A DNA stretch of 64,000 nt from Sycobia sp. Sy_11 (GCA_018907035.1 JACCIC010000001.1:7801501-7865500); one strand, 5' to 3'; shown: positions 26,951 to 38,759, counted from the first letter of the stretch. Notes: generated by a model from the sequence alone, not told the origin. Numbers and translations are program-made.

Positions 26951-27237
26951 AATTTTTCTATAGCGTTAAAAGATTTTAGAATCCTCAATTGATATAGAAG
27001 ATAAGATTTACACAAAAAACTTTTAATACACATTTGTAGAATTATTCTTTATAATATTAAGTTGGTTATCCTTATTTTAACCTTAACCTTACGTTAAAAA
27101 ATAGCAGTTGCAATTAGATAAATTGCCATAACCTGAATTCATGTGTTTATGCACTAAACGTACATATTTTTGATCGAAAAACGCTTAATTTGTTATTGTA
27201 ATAATAAATGGAATAAAAAGTACTCAAGCGAACAACT

Positions 27238-27243
27238 TTTATT
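27238..27243 (-). terminator. Polyadenylation signal, defensin-like copy 1
   Basis: AATAAA on the minus strand about 100 bases after the stop codon, conserved in position and flanks in copy 2. Confidence 0.55.
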
Positions 27244-27338
27244 TTCCTTACACATAAGCGAGAATTCGATACAATGAAATGGAACCCATAATATTATTGC
27301 CATTCCAAATCCAAACAGCGTTGATCAATGGTATTCTT

Positions 27339-27557
27339 TCACCCTTGCAAGCAATTCGTGCACAAGCAGGTTTTTGTTCCCGTGCAACCGCCCTGTGTAA
27401 ACGATTCTTTCAGGCAATTGTTATAGCAGGTTGACGAGTGCTCTTTAGTTTCGCATGTGCCGGAAAATGTTGTAGACTGCTTTGTATCGCAGCAAGCGCT
27501 CTGCCTTATCATACAATATATAAGAACGATCCCAATCAAGAAAAATACTGTTTTCAT
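27339..27557 (-). CDS. Secreted drosomycin/defensin-like cysteine-rich peptide, copy 1
   Basis: A complete 72-residue secreted peptide. Residues 1-21 form a signal peptide: Lys2, then a hydrophobic core of about 13 residues, with likely cleavage near Ala21. The remainder has cysteines at 22, 23, 35, 44, 48, 58, 64, 66 and 69. Counting from Cys23 the spacing is C-x11-C-x8-C-x3-C-x9-C-x5-C-x-C-x2-C. From the second cysteine on, this matches the eight-cysteine drosomycin/plant-defensin pattern except for one extra residue between the second and third cysteines. CxxxC at 44-48 and CxC at 64-66 are the CS-alpha-beta signature, and GGC before Cys64 is a gamma-core. The likely role is an extracellular antifungal or antimicrobial peptide; this is inferred from fold, and a venom or other secreted role is possible. 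Cys22 is an extra, unpaired cysteine absent from copy 2. Mature charge is near zero, unlike most cationic defensins. A splice acceptor lies 29 bases 5' of the start codon, so the CDS is in one exon after a 5' UTR intron. Confidence 0.82.
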   Translation of the reverse strand: MKTVFFLIGIVLIYCMIRQSACCDTKQSTTFSGTCETKEHSSTCYNNCLKESFTQGGCTGTKTCLCTNCLQG

Positions 27558-28081
27558 CTTTAGCTAAAGCTGCTACTGTTAATCTCCTGCAAGAAAATAT
27601 TTATAAAATAAAATATTCATATTATACAGAATATTTTCTATTTGCACAAAGATAAATCTACTAGCCTGTACTGTTATAATAAAAATTAATGTAAAAACAT
27701 AGAATACTTATGTAATTATTAATCAATTATGCATATAAACATAATATGCATAAATGAAATATTTATCATCTGATTTACTATTAAGTGTAATAGTTTATTG
27801 AGCGCGGTACTCATAATCAAATAAATTTATACCACGGTCAAGGCAAAATATCAAAAAAAAGTGAAATTATTTTGCAAATTTTAAAAGAAGTATAGGATTA
27901 GAGATTTATGCAATGATAGAAAGAGAATGATGAATCTACGAAACAAAATATAACATTGTTATTATTTGATATTTTAAAAAAATTATCACTACTACACATA
28001 ATAGATGATGATTCTATAATGTAGTGAAATTAATCTGAAATAATCTATAAATTTCTTAATTATATTTTTAGTTATACGTAC

Positions 28082-28190
28082 GAGGTCCGAAATATACTAA
28101 ATAATACACTTTAATCTATAGCAACAATAAGTTTGCAAAGAAACTACAAACGACTTCTTCTATACTGTTGTCAGTTTCTGAATGTCATGT
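28082..28190 (-). other. Probable 5' UTR exon of defensin-like copy 1
   Basis: The sequence reads ...GACCTC followed by the donor GTACGTATAAC at 28081-28071. The matching acceptor is TTTTCTTGCAG ending at 27587, giving an intron of about 495 bp. The exon's 5' end is not fixed. The same donor and acceptor are present in copy 2. No long open frame crosses the exon, so it is read as untranslated. Splicing is inferred from consensus sites only. Confidence 0.5.
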
Positions 28191-28221
28191 ATTAAAAATT
28201 AAAAAATCGTGAGCTCTAAAG

Positions 28222-28229
28222 CTTTATAT
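28222..28229 (-). promoter_or_regulatory. TATA-like box upstream of defensin-like copy 1
   Basis: ATATAAAG on the minus strand, followed by GAGCTCACG, at the outer edge of the conserved block. It is placed so that transcription would start near 28180-28200. The copy in the right-hand block has the same box and following bases. No NF-kappaB-type site was seen by eye next to it. Confidence 0.4.
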
Positions 28230-28399
28230 TACAAATAAATTTAGCTTAATGTTTAAAAAATTTGGCTTAATATTATTTTATTAAAACAATATTTTTATTT
28301 AAAATCATACTTAGTTTATTTAAATTATACTTTATAATTAGGTAAGCTATGGTCATATCGATTTTAATTTTTTATAAAAGTCTAAAAAGAAAAACTCAC

Positions 28400-28590
28400 G
28401 TGTGAAATTGACATCCAACAAAATAGCAATTTTGATTGTCGACAAAATATCAGACAGCTGTAACTCGTTAGGTCGCGGCAATCCATCGAGCAAACCTGTC
28501 GATCTCCGCCTGAAAAAAAGCGAGATATTTTTGCGAGGCGTGCTCCATAAGCGTTGGCTCTCCTTCTCTCTTCTTCCGTGATCGTTAACC
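28400..28590. other. GC-richer patch upstream of defensin-like copy 1
   Basis: Stands out from AT-rich flanks. On the minus strand it ends in CACAC then GTGAGTTTTT, a good splice donor. It is absent from copy 2. It may be an alternative 5' exon, an enhancer, or an unrelated exon remnant. Confidence 0.3.
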
Positions 28591-28729
28591 TAAGAGTTTG
28601 TGATTTATAACCAGAAAATCGACTTTGTAATAATTGTACAAGAGAATATTTGTAAAAGAATATTTGTAAAATATTGAAAAAAGTATTTAATAAAATATTT
28701 TTAAACAAATTATACTAATATAAATTACA

Positions 28730-30600
28730 CTAAATATTATTTTTAAAATAAATCAACTTGCATTAGAAATAAAATCAAATTTATACTAGAAAGTATAAGA
28801 TAAAAAAATAAATAGCAAATAAATAAAAGTAAATAAAACATAGGTTTGTAAATTATTTATATTAATATGTATAAATTCACGAGATTTTTCTTAAGGCCGG
28901 TGCTATTATAATACATTTATATTATATATATATTTATATAACTGTCTACGCATTTCAAATTCAACACCAACTTCCAGACGAGATTTGTGAAATCTTATTC
29001 ATGTATTTCTTTTAGAAAATATCTTGTTTTATTCTTTATCGATATTTTCTTTTATACCTTTTATCCTAATATTTTTGTTATATTCTAAGTTCATTTATTT
29101 AACAAAAATTCGTTTCAGTAAAATGATTTGAAAGATAGTTTTTATTGCAATTCTTTCAGTACATGCCTTTTCCGATTTTTTTCCAATATATTTTTTTTAT
29201 TTAACATATTTCGCTTAGATTTAGAAATAATATTATTATTTAGATCTGCGAAATATTTTCTCAAATAAAAAAATCTTAACACAAGAGATGTTTTTTTTAG
29301 CAATACGTGTGATTACTTAAAAAATCTGGGGACTTATTTTGTCTTTTTTTTTTTGTCAATGTAGAAATTCGTATCAGTGAATTTTTTTTTTACCCTTAAT
29401 ATTCGATCATCACCTATCACGCTCCGATTATCAAATCTCATCCCAGTTCGTGTAACATACTCCCATAGAATTACAATAATTTGTTTTGATCACGTACATG
29501 ATTTATTCTAAATTTTTTAAAGATGAATAAGGTTGCAATTGTGAAGCGGCCATCCGAACATTGGTTCAGGATACCATTACACAATAATGGTTTGCCAATA
29601 ATTTTTCATACATCTTATTAATCCGCGCGGAATGCGCGAGTCAAATTGACTCCAAACAAGTTCGTTACAGTAGGGGCAATGGCTATAGCTGAGGCGTTAT
29701 AACACTGTATTATATAAGCTGATATAGCTTTTAACTATTAACTTTTATCGACTTTGTAACCACGCAAATGAAAGCTTACGAAAGTAACTTTTCGATAAAT
29801 TGCGCCTTTTTTTTAAATTTTTTCTTCTACATTCCTTTTGAATTTTTCTATAGAAAACGGTTGAAGATTCGTGAACATCGTCGAGAAATTGACGATTTAG
29901 CGGATAGTCTGGATTGTCGAATAAGCCGGAGAATTGCACAATGTTACACTCAATTCACGAGAATGTTTATTAATATTCTATTAATTATTTTTTTCAAAAT
30001 ATTTAAATTAATTTGCTATTAATAATTTTAATGTTTAATAATATTATACTATTATTTCTCGTTCGGTCAAATTGTCGAAATAAGAAAAATCCTCACAACA
30101 AATTCTAAGGTCTCATTTTCAAAGTTTGATTACTACATCGCCTAGTTTATGATTCCATTGTATGGCATTATACGCGCTATGCGATATCCGCAAGTTGTGC
30201 TGTATGTTCATCATATAGGTGGTTTTAGCGCACATGCCATGTACTGACAAAATAATTAAACTATACCGTTTTTTTTCTCTATGAATTAAAAAGTTTTTTT
30301 AAACTAAGAAAGGATTTTCGTTAATAATTAATTCAATATATATAGCAAAAAAAGATACACAGATCAGTAATTAATAATAAAAAATGGGATTACCGTAGAA
30401 TTTTTTCAGTAAGGCAGATAAATGATTAACTCTAAACGTATGAATCAATAAATTATACGGCTAAGCATATTTACAGCAATATAAAGTTTTGTTCTAAAAA
30501 CACAGTTCAGTATAAAAGATTGTGCACCTGCATATGTATATATATACATATATAACTAAACTTTTTACGCGCAAAATTGAACTGTATCTCGACTATAAAA
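28730..30600. other. AT-rich stretch between the two defensin-like genes
   Basis: No exon recognised; the short frames at 29745-30022 overlap on both strands and match nothing. Confidence 0.55.
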
Positions 30601-30890
30601 TTTAAAATCGCGCTCACCCATGGCAGCAGTTTCTGCTATGTATGTATGCGGGTGCGGCCGTGTGGATACTGTTTTGACATACGATCAAGATGAAACGAGC
30701 GCGCGCATAATAGCGCGCACTGTGTTTCCACACCGTAATGGGCGATCGGCAAAAAGGTAAACACATGCGCCCAGTCTTTTTATCTCCCTCGGAACGGAAC
30801 AGCGTCGTCGGCCCGGGTCAGTCGCGAAGGTATATATGTAATATATAAGCCTCGACGTTTTGATTCCTCGTGGCCACGTGAAAGTGGGCC

Positions 30891-30932
<42 letters not shown>

Positions 30933-31250
30933 CTCCTCGGTGCCCAAATTAGTTGAACGATTTTACGGCCTTATAGGTCACTTTCACGCGCGCGGATTCC
31001 CCGCCGGCGGCCTCGCCGCGTATTATAATGTCCCGGACGGTAAAAGCTCCCCTCCCCCTCCCCGCCGCCCGAAGGACCGACGCGAGCGGACAAATCGCTT
31101 CGCCTGTTCCCCCGGGCGTACATGTATGTGTGTAATACACGATATACGGAACGCGAGGTTATGCAACTTTTCCGAAATAGTTTGCCGATTTAATGGCCTT
31201 GCGTTTCCTGGAAGCGGTCCGCTCGGTCGCTCCGATTTGCCTCTCATTTC
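30600..31250. other. CG-rich island
   Basis: Contains a CT tract (30894-30929) and overlapping unrecognised frames on both strands. Confidence 0.45.
30894..30929. repeat. (CT)n microsatellite
   Basis: Pure CT run. Confidence 0.95.
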
Positions 31251-31860
31251 TTACATATATTTTAATTATGTTTACTGTTTATGGATGCTGTAGATATGTT
31301 TCTCTATATAAGTTGGGCGAACGAGAAGTTTTAGTCTCCTTAGTTTTACGGCAAGAGCGTTGTAAATCTAAGCTGTGTAACGAGAGAGCTTCGAGAAACC
31401 ACCTGACGTATCGGTATTTGTACATCGGTATTTTCAAAAAAAAGAAAAAAAAATATTATTTAATCGTAACAATTGCGTTGTAATAGAGATAGACGGTGCA
31501 TTTTCGTAGTATTATTTTTCGTGATTCTAGATTTCTGCAGATGGTATTCGTACTTTATGAGGGTCTAATGAGTTTTTAAGAAGATATGCTTAAAATGAAA
31601 AAGGATATGTCTTTAAATTATATAAGATTTTTGTTAATTTTTTACCGTACAATTATTGTACAGTAATTTAATTATACGCATTGGTAGCTATTGACAATAA
31701 GTATATTTTTCGTTTTTATAGCAAATTATTTTATTACAGTCAACTACACTATGCATGTATTTTAATGTGGCTTTTATTTTCTATTTTCTTTTTGGATTTC
31801 TATTCGTATAAATGCAAATGAAGCAAAATTTGTCCATGGATGTTGGTAATGCCTGGTTTT

Positions 31861-31864
<4 letters not shown>

Positions 31865-31926
<62 letters not shown>
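31865..31926. repeat. (TA)n-(GT)n compound microsatellite
   Basis: TA run to 31910, then GT run to 31926. Confidence 0.95.
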
Positions 31927-32099
31927 TACGCAAGTCTGTCTAAAAATTTTCTGCAAAATGTTTCGTTATTTCGCTGTAGCTTCTAAACTAATCAAGCCGT
32001 TCTCCTCATAAAAATAAAATAGACATTGTCGTCTACGAGAACTATTCCCTTTTTACACCGATTGTAATTTCATTCTTTTCCCAATCAATATTTTTTTTG

Positions 32100-32790
32100 T
32101 TTTTCGATTCAAACGCGGCATTACGCACTCGTAATCGCGGCGCTACGATCCGAGCGCTCGATATAGAAAGCCGGCTAATATATATCGCGAGCTCGAGGGC
32201 AAAACTGCCTCGGCTCGCACGTCGACCTCGCGGCTAATCGACGCGTATTCGCTCAAATAATCCATTGCATTGTCTCTCCCTTTCATCGCGCACGCACCCA
32301 GCGAAGTCTACATATGTATATATATATATATATATATATAAAAATATATAGAACGCGCGGAATCTCCGTCGCCAGGTGCAGGCGGGGTTAAGGGGCGGGG
32401 CGGCTGTGAGCTACGACACAATGCGCGCTCGCGCGCTCGCACCCAACGCAGAAAGTAGCACACGAAATAGTTGCTTTGCATACTCGGATCGACAGCGAGA
32501 ATATGCGCCGATCAGAATTGCGCGGGAGGAGGGGGGGTAATAATAATAAATAAATATCAAGCGCTGACTATTAAGGCGAGTGAGATCGATGTCGATATGT
32601 AGAAGGGAGAGGGAGAGAGAGATAAAGGGATAGAGGGGGGAGGATAATGCTAGGATTCAGTTTACCAGGAGAGGGATTTGACAACAAAAGATCAAAAATT
32701 TTATATACCGAACCGACGGAACGGATATTCGGTCGAAAAGCGTTTGGCTGCGCGACGTTTAGCCGCACGGCGGGTTAGACAAGTGTGCAC
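32100..32790. other. CG-rich island
   Basis: CG-rich with a short TA tract at 32311-32341 and a GA-rich patch near 32605-32645. No exon recognised. Confidence 0.45.
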
Positions 32791-32799
32791 TTGGCCGAG

Positions 32800-33960
32800 A
32801 TGACATTTTATCGGATGAGTTTTCAGAGCAGCGAAATCCTTGCCAAAAATATGCTCCCTGGTTTCTGTTACTAGTAATCGATGAAAAACCGCTGCCCTCT
32901 GCTCTTAATATTTTAACGAAGGTATATATGAACAACATGTATTTCTCAACGTTTGATCAATTTTAAAGAAGAGAGAACGTGTTACTTATGTTGAAGACAA
33001 TATTCCAAAAATGAAAATTGTACTTATAACCACTTTGTAAGTTAGCTCAACAATTATTTTTATCGGTCTTACAGTATTGATGAAATAATATAATTATAAT
33101 TATAATGCAGCCAAACTATCCTTATTTGCAGTCACCGTAGTATAATTTGAAAGCAAATATTATTACTAAGCATTAAAAAATATATAAAAGAAAAAATAAA
33201 AAATAATCAATATGTTATTGTTAGCAACGGATGATCTGACATTTGAAACTACTACTAAAGAATAAAAAATAAAAATAATAAATACACGATTGCTAGCATA
33301 AGATAATTTCATTCTCGCCACTACCAAAATAATCTAATCTATCAATCTGTCGGTCAACTTTTCGAGCCTAATCGGCTTCTCATCGGAGATTATTTGAGAG
33401 TCCACATTATTATATTTAATATTTTTATTATTTAATATCTATTTATATTTAATATTCTATAGTGTTATCATAAAGAAAAACAATGAAACTCTAACATTAT
33501 AATTATATTAGTTTGTTAAAAATACTGTAAAAACAATAAAAATCTTTATTAATTTAAATGTGAGTATAACTGGAATTAGCAGTACGCGCATACATGTTAC
33601 ATATATAAAGTAATTGCGAAAATATTGTCGGAAAATTACTGAATTATAAAAATAATATATTGCATGAAAAAATTATAAAATTGTTAATTATTATATATAA
33701 AATCTCAACTAAAATTTTGAGTAATAAGATATTGCATAACATCGAAAGATATTGGGAAGTAAAAAGTACGAATTCCTCGTTGTACACTATCAAAATGTTA
33801 GTGAAAGAATATAAAAATCTTCAATAAGGAAATTACATTGAAGTAAATCATCGAATATATATATATATACAAAGACAAGCGAATAACTATAAATACATAT
33901 TTTCAGTACGTAGCACACATTTAAATATTATATGACTTGGTATGAAATTTTTTTATGCAC
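32800..33960. other. AT-rich stretch, no gene recognised
   Basis: No exon-like frame; leads into the second defensin-like block. Confidence 0.55.
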
Positions 33961-34305
33961 TGTTAGAAACGCTTAAAACCCTCAATTAAATAGAAGATAA
34001 GAGCCATACAAAAAAGACTTGTTAAACCAGCTTCTGGACTTGTTCTTTAAAACACGATGATGATGCTTCTTATTTGAATGTTGAATCGAAGATAAAAATA
34101 TGGGTTTTCAATTAGAGCAATCGCCTTGACCTTGCAATTTCCCTCAAGATCAGAAGGGCTCAAAATCGAAGTGAATAGCTAAAATCGAAACCAATTCCTC
34201 ATGTATTTAACGTATTTGTAAACAATCGACATATTTTTAATCGAGAAATCGGTGAATTTGTTATTTTGATAATAGATGGAATAAAAAATAGTGAAGTGAA
34301 CAACT

Positions 34306-34311
34306 TTTATT
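34306..34311 (-). terminator. Polyadenylation signal, defensin-like copy 2
   Basis: AATAAA on the minus strand about 115 bases after the stop codon; counterpart of 27238-27243. Confidence 0.55.
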
Positions 34312-34424
34312 TTTCTTTTACGTACATTACAAGCATCGCCAAAACTTGATACAATGGAATAGAACACATAATATTATTATCATTCCAAATCGAAACAGGG
34401 CTGATCAATGGCATACCTTCATCC

Positions 34425-34637
34425 TTACAGGCAATTATTACACAAACAGACTTTTGTGGTCGTGCAAGCGCCGTGTTCGAACGATTCTTTTACGCATGCG
34501 CTATGGCAGGCTGATGATTGATTTTTTGTTTCGCATGTTCCGGAAAATGTTGTAGACGTTTTTGTAGTGCAGCCGGCGTTGTGTCTTATCATACAATATA
34601 TGAGAACAATCAATAAGAAGAAAAAGACAGTCTTCAT
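34425..34637 (-). CDS. Secreted drosomycin/defensin-like cysteine-rich peptide, copy 2
   Basis: A 70-residue paralogue of the peptide encoded 7 kb to the left on the same strand. The two align without gaps over 70 residues with 49 identities, and the signal peptide is best conserved (only residues 7-9, 19 and 20 differ before Ala21). All eight core cysteines are kept (23, 35, 44, 48, 58, 64, 66, 69), with the same spacing C-x11-C-x8-C-x3-C-x9-C-x5-C-x-C-x2-C and a G-A-C gamma-core. Position 22 is Gly, so the cysteine count is even, as expected for four disulfides. It stops two residues earlier than copy 1, after the last Cys and Leu. The start at 34637 is preferred over an in-frame ATG eight codons upstream, because a splice acceptor lies between them and the signal peptide begins here as in copy 1. 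Role by family: secreted CS-alpha-beta host-defence peptide; target unknown. Confidence 0.82.
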   Translation of the reverse strand: MKTVFFFLLIVLIYCMIRHNAGCTTKTSTTFSGTCETKNQSSACHSACVKESFEHGACTTTKVCLCNNCL

Positions 34638-35125
34638 ATTTAGGTTATGCCCTGTAAACAAATATTTATAAAATAAAATATTCTAATTATGTACAATATT
34701 CTATATATACATAAAGATAAACCTACCAATCTGTTCTGATATAATCTGAATTAGTGTAAAAACATATAACGCTTATGTAACTATTCATAAATTACGAATA
34801 TAAACTTAAGATGCATAAATAAAATATTTATCACCTGATCTACTAGAAGTGTAATAGTTTATCGAACACGATACTCATAATCACATAAATTTATACCTCA
34901 GTCAAGGCAAAATATCGAAAAATAGTTTGCAAGTTTTAAAAGAAGTAGAGGGTTAGAGATTTATGCGATGTTAGAAAAACAAAGATGAATAAACGTAACT
35001 TATTGTCATATTTTTATTTGTCAAAAAAATTATCACTACTACTCAGGATAAATGATTCTATAGTTTAGTAAAATTAATCTGAAATAATCTATAAATTTCT
35101 TAATTATATTTTTAGTTATACGTAC

Positions 35126-35235
35126 GAGGTCCGAAATATACTAAATAATACACTTTAATCTATAACGACAATAAGTTTGCAAAGAAACTGCAAACAACTT
35201 CTTCTGTACTGTTGTCAGTTTCTGAATTTCATGTA
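35126..35235 (-). other. Probable 5' UTR exon of defensin-like copy 2
   Basis: Equivalent of 28082-28190, with the identical donor GTACGTATAAC starting at 35125. The acceptor TTTGTTTACAG ends at 34652, giving an intron of about 474 bp. Confidence 0.5.
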
Positions 35236-35265
35236 TTAAAAATGTAACAATCGTGAGCTCTAGAG

Positions 35266-35273
35266 CTTTATAT
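35266..35273 (-). promoter_or_regulatory. TATA-like box upstream of defensin-like copy 2
   Basis: ATATAAAG on the minus strand, conserved with 28222-28229, including the GAGCTCACG that follows. Confidence 0.4.
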
Positions 35274-35545
35274 TTCAAATAAATTTAGAATAAAGTTTAA
35301 GTTTAAGTTAACTTAAAAGACGGTAAGACGGTTGAATCAGATATAACTAAATATAACTCATATTTATAGCATAGTTTTATTATGGATTAAAAAGTTATGC
35401 ATTAATTAGCTCTAATATAATGGCTTACTTTGCTGCCATATAAAAGATTGATTCTTAGATTTTAAATATCTTTTTGGAATAGCTAAAGGCTATTATAATT
35501 AAAAAATAAGTTTTAATTTTCAGAAACAGTTTTCATATACGTACA

Positions 35546-35548
<3 letters not shown>

Positions 35549-35585
<37 letters not shown>

Positions 35586-35643
35586 TAGATAGATGGATAG
35601 ATAATAGATAGATAGATAGATAATAGATAGACAGATAGATATA
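35549..35643. repeat. (TA)n-(GATA)n compound microsatellite
   Basis: TA run to 35582, followed by about 60 bp of GATA with GGATA, ATA and GACA variants. Confidence 0.95.
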
Positions 35644-35649
35644 TGTTAT

Positions 35650-38560
35650 GAACTGTTTAATAATTTTTTTTAGTTATGTACTCGAACGTTTAATGTTTAC
35701 ACGTATAGTTCTCAGTTTCTATTAATTTCAAGTTTTTAACAGAAAGTGAGGGAAAAAACAAAATTCAGCATTTCATTGTAGTTGGTTAACAGTTTCTACT
35801 TGAAAATACTGGTTGCAAATAAAGCCTTCGGCTCATAGATGCTGATACTTATGATAATATCGAAACAGCATTTGTATGCTTCATAAAAAGAACGATTTAG
35901 TGAAGCACAGCCAAAAACAAAACCAGGAGAATCATGTTAATTCTGCAGTTACGTCTGGTATTTTAACGCTATATGTGTTATGCTTGAACTGTATGTACCA
36001 GTAAGTTTTCGAACAATGGATTACTAATGAATAAATGATTGTAATTTATTTTACTGCACATGAACCAGTCAGTAATGAATTAGTTGGCCTAGTAATTGAA
36101 ATAATAAATTTTTAATGGTTGACTTTTAAAGGTTAATGAACTTATTCTAATAATTTGTTTATAAAATAGATTCACATTATTTTCCGTTACAATATTAGAA
36201 TGAAGCGTCAACTGCATCGCCCTCTTCTATTCAGCATTACAAAATTTGTTTTCTTTTTTTTATAATAGCTGTACGAGAGTCGAGTATTCAACTGATATTT
36301 AAATCATTACCCAAAATAATAAGCGGCATCATTTACTCCTTGATTTGATTTTTGTTCCGGTTCATTGTATTGCACGATATTCTCTAATTAATTATTTTCT
36401 TTTCTACGTTAATGCAAGTACATTAGTTAAGTCATTTGGTAAATTTCATGAATTCTAAATTTCAAATGATTGATAATAAAAATTTATTGTTGAAGTATAA
36501 CAACTTTGAATAAAAATATCTGATAATTATTTCATATAATCATAAACATTTATTACGATTTACATTTATCGACAAATCATTTATTATGTTAGTTTTCTTT
36601 GGCATTTTGTGCGAACATATTTAAAACTCTGGGTCTATCGCAGTATTTCGAAACTCAACAGCTGACAAGTATATTGCAAGGGAATTATTGATTATTTTAT
36701 TTTTGTATTGACTGCATGTATACGAGACTAGTACAGTGTTGCATACCAGTATTGTATGGATTCCTTGCCAAAATGGTATGTATGCCTAACAGAGAAGTCT
36801 TGCCGGTTACTTTTAATGATGAGAAGAACCATCAGTTGACCTTATGAAGTCTCTTCTAATGCGCTTTTTAACTGAAAAATTGTTTCTTATATAAAAAGGA
36901 GATAGCGATAATTATTTGATGTCGGGCACGATTGATAAGCTGGGTGTATAATTTTTCAACTGAACGCTTGTTAATATAAAGAGCAGTATTTAGATGGAAC
37001 ATGATTCCTTTACAGTTAAAACTTAGGGCTTGACGAATGGATCAAGCGCTGCAAATCTGGAGCACCCACCAAAATTTGAAAGGTTTCTGTCAGAAAAAAA
37101 ATTATATTAGCTTAATCTCTCATAATTCGACCAGATACATCGTTACAATATGAACAGGGCAGTTTTCATAGCAGTTTGTAGTAATTTTTCATCACCAGGC
37201 ATAATTCAACCGTCCGTAGTAAAAGTAGGTAGATTTTATTTCAGTTTAATAGTGAGTTTTTTGCATTAGCTAGTGTCTTCTTCTCATATAGTTAGTTTCT
37301 GTTTGTTCCTATCCTTCTTGAATTAATTATTGACGATTTTTTCTGCAATATTAATCAAATGATAGAAAAACAGTTCACGGGAAGATTTTGACTTGATGTT
37401 TACTGTGAGTTTTTCGACATTTTCAACAATTAATCTTCTACAGTTTAGATAATTTTTTAGGATAAAATTACTTATCTAAGAACCAATTAAATATGGTATA
37501 TGTTTTCTTTTCAAATACCTAACTGTTCTGCATCTAAAACCCAGGTCAACCAATTACGAAGCTCTCAGTACGAAATCGTAGTTTTCTAAAGCTATTTATA
37601 GCATCGCATATTACTGCAACCATTCGTTAACCAAAGACTGGATCTCTTTTAACTATATTTTTTTCATATTGTTATACATTATATTCAAATATAAGTTAAA
37701 AGGAATCTTTTTGTAGCAGAAGTAATTTAGCGCCTTCATTCCTTAACGAAGTACGAGGATTTCGTTTATTTTAAATGTAAAAGTAAAAATTTATTCAGAT
37801 TAATTCTTGGACTGCGGAATACCATTTCTTTGACTGCTTTCATTACTTGAGCAAGACTCTTGAAAAATATTTTTCTAAACTAGTTTATCTCCAAGCAAAG
37901 TAAAGATGGTAATAAGTTTTAGGAGTTAAAAAATTAATGTAAACGCCAGCGTTGTATCTGAATGAACTCGATTTTATATCACCAAAGTTGCAAAATTATG
38001 TTGACGCTACGATTTTATGATTAGATGGTTAGACCAGATAAAATGATATGTAAAGAGTTTTTTATTCCCTTCACATTGACTATTAACTTCATACCATTTA
38101 ATATATATTAACAAAAAAAAATTTTTCTTAATATATCTCGTAATACAATTATTGGAATTAACAAATGTTCTTGTTAAATTCCGTTTAACAATAAAGTTCT
38201 ATTATAAAAAACCATAATGAATAGTAAAATATGAAAAACCAAATTAGTGCAGTAAAATAAAAACTACTGTTCTTGTAATATATTTATGCTAATTTCTACA
38301 TCTTGTATTTTTTCCCTTTCTACTTATACATTCCGATATTAACAGATTATTACTCCGACAACAAAGAAGGTATCGATTACAAAGTATTTCGCGACTATTT
38401 CTACCACGGATTTTCCCATACTATATTTATTTGCGTACACGTAATAACAGAATTACCAGCAACAGAGCAGCGCAAACATTTGAATAATATGGAGAGTTCG
38501 CTACGGCGTTCCAGATATCTAAAATCGCTTTAGAAAATCACCGTAGCATTGCCTCATCTC
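35650..38560. other. AT-rich gene desert
   Basis: A 76-codon plus-strand frame at 38303-38533 is the longest and is unrecognised. No repeats of note. Confidence 0.55.
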
Positions 38561-38587
38561 GCAGCTCTTACTCTTCTCCCTCCAGCT

Positions 38588-38634
<47 letters not shown>

Positions 38635-38640
38635 GTCTGT
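38588..38640. repeat. (CT)n microsatellite
   Basis: CT run ending in GTCTGTCTGTC. Confidence 0.95.
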
Positions 38641-38759
38641 CTATTTGTGTATCTGATCGATTCCAATCAACTTGCGACAAACCATTGGAAATACAAATAC
38701 TTATCAATAGGGAAAAATGAATAGTGTCTTCACAATCTCCTAATTACTGTGCTTTAAGG

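Larger units (their letters stand above)
26961..28240 (-). repeat. Duplicated defensin-like gene block, copy 1
   Basis: Left member of a direct segmental duplication; the other member is 33966-35290. Homology can be followed from the region 3' of the polyadenylation signal, through the coding exon and a roughly 0.5 kb intron, to just past a TATA-like box. Beyond about 28240 the two copies no longer align. Offsets between copies drift from 7005 to 7080 to 7044, reflecting small indels, including about 60 extra bases in copy 2 near 34140-34195. Confidence 0.85.
33966..35290 (-). repeat. Duplicated defensin-like gene block, copy 2
   Basis: Right member of the direct duplication described at 26961-28240. 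Intron, UTR and promoter segments all have counterparts in the left copy. Orientation is the same (minus strand), so this is a dispersed tandem duplication with about 5.7 kb of AT-rich DNA between the copies. Confidence 0.85.

Noticed and set aside
27065..27100. TTAACCTTAACCTTACG resembling telomeric repeats
   Set aside because: Not the insect TTAGG/CCTAA unit, and only two imperfect copies.
28382..28708. 108-codon minus-strand frame with several cysteines
   Set aside because: No signal peptide or recognisable cysteine spacing; only its GC-richer part stands out, reported as a possible regulatory or 5' exon patch.
38303..38533. 76-codon plus-strand frame
   Set aside because: No recognisable family, splice sites or homologous copy.
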